Below, piece by piece: positions 29,804-36,745 of a stretch of DNA of 38,969 nt; within the stretch, counting starts at the first letter, position 1; each line of letters opens with the position of its first letter. The notes under the pieces were generated by a model, which made no database searches, was not told the origin of the DNA, and saw only the letters and a list, made by a program, of their open reading frames with translations. Position numbers and translations under genes: made by a program. Source of the DNA: JANNRA01 sp031401035 (GTDB lineage: Bacteria > Desulfobacterota > Binatia > HRBIN30 > CADEER01); assembly GCA_031401035.1 (NCBI GenBank), contig JANNRA010000162.1, forward strand, positions 1 to 38,969, given 5' to 3'.

Positions 29804-30255
29804 TGACACCGACCGTACCGACCGTCCTCAACGGCCTCGCTCGTACCCTGCTGATGGAGCTCTTGCCGCAGGTCAAAGGCGGCTACGCGGTGCAGACCCT
29901 GCAGCTCTCGGGCGCGCTGACGATGATGATCGCCGAGGAGTTCGACCGCGCCGCGGCCCGCCTGGTGGAGGAGAACGCGGCGATCGAGGGGCTGTTCGCC
30001 GGTGCTGACGCGGCGCTGGCCGACGACCCGGCGCGGCGCGGCGAGCTGGCGGCGCTCGCCACGGCGCGCGAGCCGTCGCTGCTGGTCAGCCTCCTGCAGG
30101 CGCGCAACCGCGTCCTGCGCGCCGCGCTGGTGCGCCTGCACGCGCATGTCGAGGGGCTCGACACCGCCCCGGCGCGCGAACTCGACGCGCGCATCTGGGC
30201 CGAGTTGGCGGCGTCGACGCAGCGCCGCCTGCTCGACATGGCGATGCCCAGCTGA
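29803..30255 (+). CDS. helical hypothetical protein coupled to the phosphotransferase
   Basis: A 150-residue protein, nearly all alpha-helical by composition (MELLPQVKGGYAVQTLQLSGALTMMIAEEFDRAAARLVEEN..., ILARxR-like repeats), with no signal peptide. ATG 29803 shares its A with the upstream TGA. I recall small helical proteins of this type next to phosphotransferase and acyl-CoA dehydrogenase genes, but cannot name the family. The coupling suggests a partner or assembly subunit of the phosphotransferase. It converges with the gene at 30331; a 16-bp palindrome lies between (30288-30303). Confidence 0.6.
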   Translation: MTPTVPTVLNGLARTLLMELLPQVKGGYAVQTLQLSGALTMMIAEEFDRAAARLVEENAAIEGLFAGADAALADDPARRGELAALATAREPSLLVSLLQARNRVLRAALVRLHAHVEGLDTAPARELDARIWAELAASTQRRLLDMAMPS

Positions 30256-30287
30256 CGGGCGGGCCCTCTGCCGGTGTCGCGACAGAC

Positions 30288-30303
30288 CCCGCGACGTCGC
30301 GGG
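30288..30303. terminator. 16-bp palindrome between convergent genes, possible bidirectional terminator
   Basis: CCCGCGACGTCGCGGG is a perfect palindrome in the 75-bp gap between two convergent genes. Direct copies of CCCTCTGCCGG flank it at 30264-30274 and 30308-30318. No T-run on either strand, so terminator function is uncertain; a small repeat element is the alternative. Confidence 0.35.
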
Positions 30304-30330
30304 CAAACCCTCTGCCGGCGCGCCTGCCGA

Positions 30331-31416
30331 TCAGGGCGCGGGATCGAACAGGTCGACGAAGCCCGACGGGGCGTGCGGGCCGATGATCAGCTGCTCCAGC
30401 ACGCCGATGCCGCGGCGGGTGCCGCAGCTGGCCTGACAGACGGCCTGCACATGCAGGTTGAGCGGCACGGTCGGGTCGAGGTCCGCCAGCGCGAACGACT
30501 CGCCGGCGGCGACGTCGTCGCCGACCGCCATGCCGTGCCCCCAGGTCGGATGCTGGTAGCCCAGCCCAACCATGGCGAACTCGTAGAGCGGTTGCAGCTC
30601 GATCTGCAGCGGCTCGGCGTCGTGGCGGCGCAGGGTGACGGCGGCGCGCGCGGCGCGGCGCGTGCCCGGGCGGTAGTCCATGCTCCAGTCCACGCCGGCG
30701 GCCGCCACCGGCGCGCCGCCGACGGGCGCGATCATGCCCGCCTCGTGCCAGCGCGCCCCGGTCGCGTCCTCGTTGACGTCGAAGTGCGTGCACAGGTCCT
30801 CGAAGTTCACCGGCGCCCACAGCCAGAAGAACTGCGGCGGCGGCCCCGGCGCCTCGGCCTCGCGCTCGCCGACCGGGCGGATGCCCCACGAACGGTCGCG
30901 CGAGCCCCAGTAGTGCTGCGGCGTCACCTCGATCGTCTCGCCGCCGATGCGGATGCTGCCGCGGATCTCGACGTGCTGCGTCAGGCGCGTCGAGTCCATG
31001 AACACGTGCCCCTGATGGGCGCGGTGAAAGTGCGGCTCCTCGATGACGCCGGCGCGGGCGCTGAAGACCAGGTCGGCGCTCAGGTCCCAACGGTTCGGCG
31101 CCACCACCAGCCGCAGCGTCCGCAGCGGCTCCAGCACCTCGACGGCGATCGGCCCGACGCGCGTCTCCATGCGCTCGACGCCGAGCCGGCGCGAGGCGCG
31201 CAGCACGTACTGGCGGCCGCGATGCACGACGTTGAAGGCGGCATCGATGACGCCGCGGTTGGGGTACTGCCCGAGGGCGGCGGCGACGAAGACGCTGCCG
31301 TCGCGCGCATAGCCGTTGAAGAAGTAGCGATCGTAGAAGTTGCGCTGGCCGCCGCCGGCGACGGCGATCGGTTCGGCGGTCTGATGGATCGGGTAGTCGT
31401 CGGCGCGGGTGATCAT
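30331..31416 (-). CDS. lipocalin-like protein (DUF7064/DUF7065, CrtC/AttH-like)
   Basis: A 361-residue, beta-rich protein without a signal peptide. Diagnostic stretches include YDRYFFNGYARDGSVFVAAALGQYPNRGVIDA near the start, the EPHFHRAHQGHVFMDSTR region, and the hallmark HYWGSRDRSWGIRPVG (about 168-183). This pattern recurs in two-domain calycin-like proteins related to carotenoid 1,2-hydratase CrtC and AttH, which handle hydrophobic substrates such as terpenoids. The reaction is unknown. The ATG at 31416 overlaps the stop of the HEAT-repeat gene by 4 bp (ATGA), so the two are coupled. The family assignment is from memory of motifs and moderate in certainty. Confidence 0.6.
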   Translation of the reverse strand: MITRADDYPIHQTAEPIAVAGGGQRNFYDRYFFNGYARDGSVFVAAALGQYPNRGVIDAAFNVVHRGRQYVLRASRRLGVERMETRVGPIAVEVLEPLRTLRLVVAPNRWDLSADLVFSARAGVIEEPHFHRAHQGHVFMDSTRLTQHVEIRGSIRIGGETIEVTPQHYWGSRDRSWGIRPVGEREAEAPGPPPQFFWLWAPVNFEDLCTHFDVNEDATGARWHEAGMIAPVGGAPVAAAGVDWSMDYRPGTRRAARAAVTLRRHDAEPLQIELQPLYEFAMVGLGYQHPTWGHGMAVGDDVAAGESFALADLDPTVPLNLHVQAVCQASCGTRRGIGVLEQLIIGPHAPSGFVDLFDPAP

Positions 31417-32306
31417 CGGGCCTCCTGAAGGGGTGGCATCGCGCCTGGCGTGCGCGCGGTTGGGGGCGGCGCGGTCGGGCAGCGGGTCGTCGCCGCGACC
31501 GCGCCGGCGACGCCGCCGCGGTCCAATTGGGAAAGGCTGACGCAGGCGGCCGCACGCACGCCGCTATCGGGGTCGCTCGTTGCCTGCACCAGGGCCGCCA
31601 CCGCCGCCGCGTCAGGGATGCGACCCAGCGCCAGGGCGGCGCGCACCGCACGGCCGTGCGGTCCGCCGGGCGCAAGTGCGGCCGCCAGTAGCGGGACCGC
31701 TTCGGCTCGACCGATCAGCGCGACTGTCAGCGCCGCCTGCAGGTGCTCGTCGTCGACGCGCTGGGGCTGCGTCAGCGCCGGCAGGGCGCCGGCCTCGATC
31801 GCCGCGATCGCCGCGGCGCGCCGGCGCTCGTCCGCGACGATGGTCTCGAGGCTGGCGAGGGCCGCGGCTCCATCTGGATCTCCGACCGCCAGGGCGACCA
31901 GACGCGCCAGTGCGGCTGGCGCGGCGCAGAGCGAGCTGCAGGCGAGGGCGGCGGCGCGCCGCGCGCGTGGGGCGCGATCGGCAAGCGCCGCGGCCACCTC
32001 GTCGGCCCCCGGACCGGGAAGCTGCCGCAGCACGTCGACCACTCCGGCACGAGTGGCCGCGTCCTCCCGCGCCAGCGCCGCCGCGAGAATGGGCAGTACT
32101 GGCTCGCCGAAGGCGACCAGCCGTTCCGCGGAGGACTCGCTGATGAACGGATCGTCCCCGCCGAGAGCGCGGATGTCGGCACTGAGGTCGAAGCGCAGCA
32201 CGTAATCGTCGGCGGCTGCCGCCGCGCCCCGTCCGACGGCCAGCGCAAGGGCCAGTGCGGCGACGGTCAAGTATAAGCAGCGGTGCATGGGGAGGTGAAA
32301 ATTCAT
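31413..32306 (-). CDS. exported HEAT-repeat protein
   Basis: A 297-residue protein with a signal peptide (hydrophobic segment about 10-30, YLTVAALALALAVGRGAAAAA), then alpha-helical repeats about 30 residues apart (LVAFGEPVLPILAAALAREDAATRAGVVDVLRQL; ...AVRAALALGRIPDAAAVAALVQATSDPDSGVRAAACVSLSQL). These are HEAT/PBS-type repeats, which form a scaffold for protein contacts, here outside the inner membrane. The C-terminus is a Pro/Thr-rich tail. ATG 32306 was taken; ATG 32288 would start six codons later. It overlaps the lipocalin-like gene by 4 bp. The 201-bp divergent region to 32508 should hold promoters for both directions; no clear boxes seen. Confidence 0.75.
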   Translation of the reverse strand: MNFHLPMHRCLYLTVAALALALAVGRGAAAAADDYVLRFDLSADIRALGGDDPFISESSAERLVAFGEPVLPILAAALAREDAATRAGVVDVLRQLPGPGADEVAAALADRAPRARRAAALACSSLCAAPAALARLVALAVGDPDGAAALASLETIVADERRRAAAIAAIEAGALPALTQPQRVDDEHLQAALTVALIGRAEAVPLLAAALAPGGPHGRAVRAALALGRIPDAAAVAALVQATSDPDSGVRAAACVSLSQLDRGGVAGAVAATTRCPTAPPPTARTPGAMPPLQEAR

Positions 32307-32507
32307 TGACAAACTTCCCGGGCGGCGTCTCTTCGGTCGCTTGATACACGAATGATCCGAGAGAGGGGGAAGGGCGAAGCGGCGCGAGAGTGCGAGGGGC
32401 ATGGTCGCGTCATCTGGACCGGGTGCGACGGCCGCAACCTGCGGCGGTCTTCCAACACCATGTGGGCATCAGCATCCTAACCAACCGCAAGTAGGGGGAT
32501 CGACATC

Positions 32508-33146
32508 ATGAAGAGATTATTCGCTCTCACTGCCATGGCCGCGTTGTGCGCGGCGCCGGCCCTTGCCGGTCCGAAGGACCAGAGCAAGAGCGGCCTCATC
32601 GGGCCGCAGGCGCTGACCGGCAACGCCACCGTCAACAACACCACCACGGCGTTCAGCTACCAGATCAAGGGCTGCAAGCTACAGATCAAGGCGAAGGGGC
32701 TGGCCGGAGTGACCGATGGCGACGTCATCGTCTGCGTCGCCGGTGCCGACGTCATCGCGTCAGGGGGCGGGATCAATCCCCCGGGCGGCGGCAACAGCAT
32801 CGTGGTGGTCGGGGAAGCCAAGAGCGGTGGCCTCGGCCTCAAGGCGGACCTGGGCGAAATCGGCTGCGGCGGCGTGGCGGCGATCAACTTCAATGGCAAC
32901 CTGGCGTGCTACCTCGACGATGCTGCCTATCGGGCGAATGCAGGAACGTGGCAGGCCGTCTGCGTGCTGCCGTCGGTGCCGATCGGAAATGCCGCTGTAG
33001 AACCGACCACGCTGAAGGGCGACCCGACGCAGAACATCGTCGTCGGCCTGTGCCAGAACTTCACCACCCTCGGGGCACGTATCACTCCGCCGCCGAGCGC
33101 GTTGATCGGGACGCAGGGGTCCTACACCGCGCTGGCGCCTCCCTGA
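32508..33146 (+). CDS. secreted protein of unknown function
   Basis: A 212-residue exported protein with a classic signal peptide (MKRLFALTAMAALCAAPALA, cleavage after ALA at residue 20). The mature part is Gly/Asn/Val-rich and beta-like, with about six cysteines (KGCKLQIKAKG, IVCVAG, IGCGG, LACYLDD, AVCVLP, GLCQNF) that could form disulfides. ATG 32508 has a GGGGGA-type ribosome site. I do not recognise the family; a Cys-bonded beta fold in the periplasm or at the cell surface is likely. It is divergent from the HEAT gene and ends at a strong intrinsic terminator, so it is probably transcribed alone. Confidence 0.7.
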   Translation: MKRLFALTAMAALCAAPALAGPKDQSKSGLIGPQALTGNATVNNTTTAFSYQIKGCKLQIKAKGLAGVTDGDVIVCVAGADVIASGGGINPPGGGNSIVVVGEAKSGGLGLKADLGEIGCGGVAAINFNGNLACYLDDAAYRANAGTWQAVCVLPSVPIGNAAVEPTTLKGDPTQNIVVGLCQNFTTLGARITPPPSALIGTQGSYTALAPP

Positions 33147-33171
33147 GCGCCGCGCCGGTTTGACGGGAACG

Positions 33172-33206
33172 GGCCGGTGGCGGATTCGCCACCGGCCTTG
33201 TTCTTT
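33172..33206 (+). terminator. strong intrinsic terminator after the secreted protein
   Basis: GGCCGGTGGCG (33172-33182), loop GATT, CGCCACCGGCC (33187-33197): an 11-bp perfect GC-rich stem, followed by TTGTTCTTT (33198-33206). It begins 25 bp after the stop codon at 33146. This is the clearest terminator with a T-run in the window. Confidence 0.85.
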
Positions 33207-33295
33207 GCGCTGCGCCTCGCTCCGCATTGCAATCGCGGTCGCGGCGATGCTGTACTTCAGCAATCCCGCCGCGGGGGGCAGCGGAGGATACGGGC

Positions 33296-34969
33296 ATGAT
33301 CATGACTTCGCGCGTGTCACGGGCGGTGCGTGGGCTGGCGGTGGCGAGCCTGCTGTGACTCGTCGGCTGCGGCAGCGATTCCAATCTCAACATCGACAGC
33401 CGCGCCGCCTGCGCCAGCGGTAGCGGGCCGGGTGTCTTCGGCGTCGTCAGCCTGCCAAACGGCAAGTTGGTGCAGCGCGCCGAGTTCCTCGATCGCGTCG
33501 CCGCGATGCTGGTGGCGCCGGTCGACGCGATCACCGGCGTCGTCAGCCCGGTTGGCAAGGGGGTCGAGGTGCGGTTGCTACAACTGCGACCCGAGGACCT
33601 CGCCATGGGCAGCGAGCCCGGCGTGCTCGGACGCGCTACGACGAACGGCAAGGGCGAATTCTGTCTCGAACTGCGCGACGGCAGCGACGTCGACGTCTGC
33701 CGTTACATGGTGGAGGTCGGCTCGTCCGCCGACGGCACGCGCTCGCGCGCCGTCGTCTACTCGACGTCGGACCCAGTCGACATCGACCTCTACAGCGATG
33801 CGACCGCCAGTGTCATCCTCGCCGCCATCGAGCCGGACGAGCTGTGCCGCTTCTCGCCGGACGAGATCCGCGATATCCGCCTGGCGGTGCTCGATGCGCC
33901 CGGCACGTTGACGGGCGCCTCGGTGGCCGAGGTCAATGCGGTGGCCGCGAGCCTCGCCGCGGCGGATGCGGGGGTGGGGGCGGCCTTGGACCAGGCCGGC
34001 AGCCGCCCGCCCCCGACCGCGACCGACGCGCCCGGGCAGTCGACGCCGACCAGCGCCCCGGCGACGCCGACAACGGCGCCGGCAGGCGCGACGCATACGG
34101 CGACGGTGCCGGCGACCCACGCACTGACACCGACGAACACCGCCCTGGCGCGCACCACCACGCCGACCCTCGTACCGGCAACGCCGACCCGCCCCGCCGC
34201 GACCGCGACGCTCGCCGCGGCGACCGCTACGAGCACCGCGACGGCGCCGCCGGCGACTCCGACCATCGCCGCCGCGACGCCGACGTTCACCGCGACGCCG
34301 AAGCCGGCCGCCGGTCTGGGTGATCGAGTCTTCACGATTCGCGAGGACAGCCAGTTTCCCGGCCAGAATCCCCGCACCGGCTTCTTCAGCAGCGGCCTGG
34401 GCGGGTTCTCGATCACCGACAAGTTCACCGCCGGTCCGTTGACCCTGACGGCCGGCGCCCCCGATGCGAATGGGATCGCGGCGCTGAGCCTGAAGCAGGA
34501 CGCGTACTTTAAAATGAATCTCTCCCCCGCCTCGGTGGTGCTGTGCGTGCGCATGCGGGCGACCGGCAGCAGCGGGCGCCTCGACTGCAACGGCGGCACC
34601 GCGCTCGGCATCGAACTGGTGGCGCCGAGCGGCGATGCCCCGTCGCCCGCGCCGACCACCGGCCGCGGCACCGATAGCGGGCCGGGCGCGGCCGAGCCGA
34701 CCGTGCAACAGGCGATCGCCGAGATTGCGTCCTTCAGCGCCACCTGCGACGCCAGCGTCACCTTCCCGGCCGATGCCGCGGCGGTCTACACCACCGCCTC
34801 GTTCAGCGCCAAGAAGGGCGCCGCGATGATCGTCAAGCCGGGCGAGAACTTCGACTGCAGCGCCTGGAGCCAGACCGACGGCGTCGGCATGCTCGTCACC
34901 GGTGTCGTGGCGTTCGATTCACGCGCCGGCGGCAACGTCGCGAACGTCACCCGCATCGCCGACATGTAG
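33296..34969 (+). pseudogene. surface lipoprotein with Thr/Pro/Ala linker, interrupted by TGA in its signal peptide
   Basis: From ATG 33296, preceded by a GGAGG ribosome site, the frame encodes a lipoprotein signal peptide, TSRVSRAVRGLAVASLL-TGA-LVGC-GSDSN. An in-frame TGA at codon 21 (33356-33358) sits just before a perfect lipobox LVGC. After it the frame stays open to TAG 34967-34969. The mature region has a globular part (about 26-225 of the full frame), a disordered Thr/Pro/Ala linker (about 34000-34310), and a C-terminal beta-rich domain with cysteines. Without readthrough the protein would lack export and lipid attachment; internal TTG/GTG starts near 33464-33467 would give a leaderless product. 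A nonsense mutation or sequencing error is most likely. Selenocysteine is not supported. A long hairpin ends the gene. Function is unknown. Confidence 0.75.
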
Positions 34970-34980
34970 ATCGGCCGGGG

Positions 34981-35015
34981 CGGGGCGGGGCGCCGGAATC
35001 CGGTGCCCCGCCCCG
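34981..35015 (+). terminator. 16-bp hairpin after the lipoprotein gene
   Basis: Arms 34981-34996 and 35000-35015 pair along 16 bp with one G-T wobble; loop AAT. The outer arm is CGGGGCGGGGC. It starts 11 bp after the stop codon and no T-run follows, like the hairpin at 7481-7520. Probably a terminator of the U-tract-free type. Confidence 0.6.
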
Positions 35016-35067
35016 CGCGCTTGCCGCCGTTGGCGCGACGCGCTACGCGCCTGCGCGGACAGAGTGC

Positions 35068-36219
35068 ATGACCGATCCGTTCAAGGACCGCACCGCCATC
35101 GTCGGCATCGGGCTGACGCCGTTCGCGAAGAAGCGCGAGCGCTCCGAGCTCGACGCCGGTTGCGAGGCGATCAAGCTCGCCCTCGACGATGCCGGTCTGT
35201 CGCCGCGCGATGTCGACGGCATGGTGCGCTACGAGATCGAGAGCAACACGCAGGAGAAGTACGCCCGCGCCCTGGGCATCGAGAACCTGCGCTTCTATGG
35301 GTCGGTCGAGTACGGCGGCGGCGCCGGTTGCGGCACGCTGCTGCACGCGGCGACGGCGGTGGCGACCGGCCAGGCCGACGTCGTCGTCTGCCTGCGCAGC
35401 CGCAACCGCGGCTCGGGCGGGCGGCCGTGGGCGAAGACCAGCAACCGCGTCGAGGGGGACTGGCAGTTCTCTTCCCCGTACGGCCTGATCCGGCCCGTCG
35501 ACCAGATCGGCCTCCTCGCCCGTCGCATGATGCTCGAGGGCGGCTTGCGGCGCGAGCACTTCGGCGCCGCTGCCATCGCCCTGCGCACGCATGCGCAGCA
35601 AAACCCGATGGCGTTGATGCGCAAACCGTTGACCATGGACGAGTACCTGTCGGCGCGCATGATCGCCGACCCGATGTGCCTGTTCGACTGCTGTCTCGAG
35701 TCGGACGGCTCGCTCGCCTGCGTCATCACCTCGGCCGAACGGGCCCGCGATCTGCGCCAGCCGCCGGCGTATATCCATGCCGCCGCGCAGGGGATGGGTC
35801 CGAACGCGTCGATCATGACCAACTACTACAAGCGCGACTTTCTCTCGACGGCCAACACCTACGTCGCGCGCGAGCTGTGGAAGCGCTCCGACATCCAACC
35901 CGCCGATCTGCGCTGCGCCCAACTCTACGATGCTTTCACGCCGCTCATCCTCGCCTCGCTCGAAGAGTTCGGCCTGGTGAAGCGCGGCGAGGCGGGCGAC
36001 TTCGCCCTCGACGGCCACCTGCAGTGGCCGCACGGCAGCCTGCCCACTAACACCTCCGGCGGCTCGCTGTCGGAGGCCTACGTGCACGGCTTCAACCTCA
36101 TTTACGAGGGGGTGCGGCAGATCCGCGGCAGCGCCATCTGCCAGGTGCCCGACTGCGAGGCGGTGCTGGTGACCAGCGGCGCAGGCGTGCCGAACGGGGC
36201 GGTGCTCTTGCGTCGATGA
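35068..36219 (+). CDS. thiolase-like lipid-transfer protein (SCP-x/Ltp2-like)
   Basis: A 383-residue thiolase-fold protein. It starts like the family (TAIVGIGLTPFAKK). C88 lies in EYGGGAGCGTLLHAA at the nucleophile position, but the canonical thiolase C-terminal HPxGxSG is replaced by LPTNTSGGSLSEAYVHG, typical of the Ltp branch. Here it is followed, after a repeat, by a DUF35 Zn-ribbon/OB-fold gene. Ltp2 with ChsH2's DUF35 domain is the known retro-aldolase that removes the steroid side chain, so a C-C bond-cleaving aldolase on an acyl-CoA side chain is plausible; a beta-ketothiolase role is the alternative. ATG 35068 follows a terminator by 52 bp and heads the acyl-CoA cluster. Confidence 0.85.
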   Translation: MTDPFKDRTAIVGIGLTPFAKKRERSELDAGCEAIKLALDDAGLSPRDVDGMVRYEIESNTQEKYARALGIENLRFYGSVEYGGGAGCGTLLHAATAVATGQADVVVCLRSRNRGSGGRPWAKTSNRVEGDWQFSSPYGLIRPVDQIGLLARRMMLEGGLRREHFGAAAIALRTHAQQNPMALMRKPLTMDEYLSARMIADPMCLFDCCLESDGSLACVITSAERARDLRQPPAYIHAAAQGMGPNASIMTNYYKRDFLSTANTYVARELWKRSDIQPADLRCAQLYDAFTPLILASLEEFGLVKRGEAGDFALDGHLQWPHGSLPTNTSGGSLSEAYVHGFNLIYEGVRQIRGSAICQVPDCEAVLVTSGAGVPNGAVLLRR

Positions 36220-36230
36220 GGAACCTGATC

Positions 36231-36292
36231 CACACGGAGAAACGGAGACACGGAGGGGGCAGGGAGTTCTCCGTTGCGCCGGTCCTCCGTGT
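36231..36292. repeat. ACGGAG-type interspersed repeat between the thiolase and DUF35 genes
   Basis: Three near-copies of ACGGAG (CACGGAG-AAACGGAG-ACACGGAG) run from 36233 to 36255. Inverted arms follow: ACACGGAGG (36248-36256) with CCTCCGTGT (36284-36292), and AACGGAGA (36241-36248) with TCTCCGTT (36268-36275). From memory, similar 'CACGGAG' palindromic repeats are scattered in deltaproteobacterial-type genomes. It sits in the 97-bp gap between two genes whose products probably form a complex, and the nested arms could fold in the transcript. Confidence 0.65.
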
Positions 36293-36316
36293 AAATGGTC
36301 TTGACTGGGGATTGAG

Positions 36317-36739
36317 ATGACCGACTACGCGAAGCCGCTGCCGTTTCCCGACGCCGATACGACGCCCTACTGGCAGTGGACGAAGCGGCATGAACTGCGC
36401 ATGCAGCGCTGCGCCGACTGCGGCGAGGTGCGCTTTCCGCCCCGGCCGATGTGCCCGGCCTGCAATTCGCAGCGCGACGAGTGGACGGCGATGTCGGGCA
36501 CGGCGACGCTGTACAGCTGGGTCGTCGTTCACCCGCCGGTGCTACCCGCCTTCGCCGCCGACGCCCCCTACGCGGTGGTGCTGGTGCAGCTCGACGACGA
36601 CCCGGCGCTGCGCCTGGTCGGCACCGTATCCGATGTCGCCGCCGACGAGCTCGCCGCGGGGCTGCCGCTCGAGGTGTGGTTCGACGACGTCACCGAGGAC
36701 GTGACGCTGCCGCGCTGGCGCAAGAGGCAAACGGCCTGA
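36317..36739 (+). CDS. Zn-ribbon OB-fold protein (DUF35, ChsH2-like partner)
   Basis: A 140-residue protein. An N-terminal helix (TTPYWQWTKRHELRMQ) is followed by a rubredoxin-like zinc ribbon C-x2-C...C-x2-C (RCADCGEV, MCPACNSQ), then an OB-fold beta-barrel (TATLYSWVVVHPPVLPAFAADAPYAVVLVQLDDD...RLVGTVSD). DUF35 proteins form complexes with Ltp-type thiolases and bind acyl-CoA; in steroid degradation they pair with Ltp2. ATG 36317 is preceded by a weak GGGGATT site. The stop is 6 bp before the acyl-CoA synthetase start, so the two are coupled. It is probably a subunit of the 35068 enzyme. Confidence 0.9.
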   Translation: MTDYAKPLPFPDADTTPYWQWTKRHELRMQRCADCGEVRFPPRPMCPACNSQRDEWTAMSGTATLYSWVVVHPPVLPAFAADAPYAVVLVQLDDDPALRLVGTVSDVAADELAAGLPLEVWFDDVTEDVTLPRWRKRQTA

Positions 36740-36745
36740 CCGGCC

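Noticed and set aside
33356..33358. TGA in the lipoprotein signal peptide as a second selenocysteine codon
   Set aside because: It lies in a hydrophobic leader that would be removed, has no CxxC-like partner, and I see no stem-loop with a suitable loop 16-37 nt downstream.
10836..34969. UGA reassigned to Trp or another amino acid genome-wide
   Set aside because: Many well-formed genes in the window end in TGA exactly at the expected C-terminus (for example the LLM, SDR and acyl-CoA synthetase genes).
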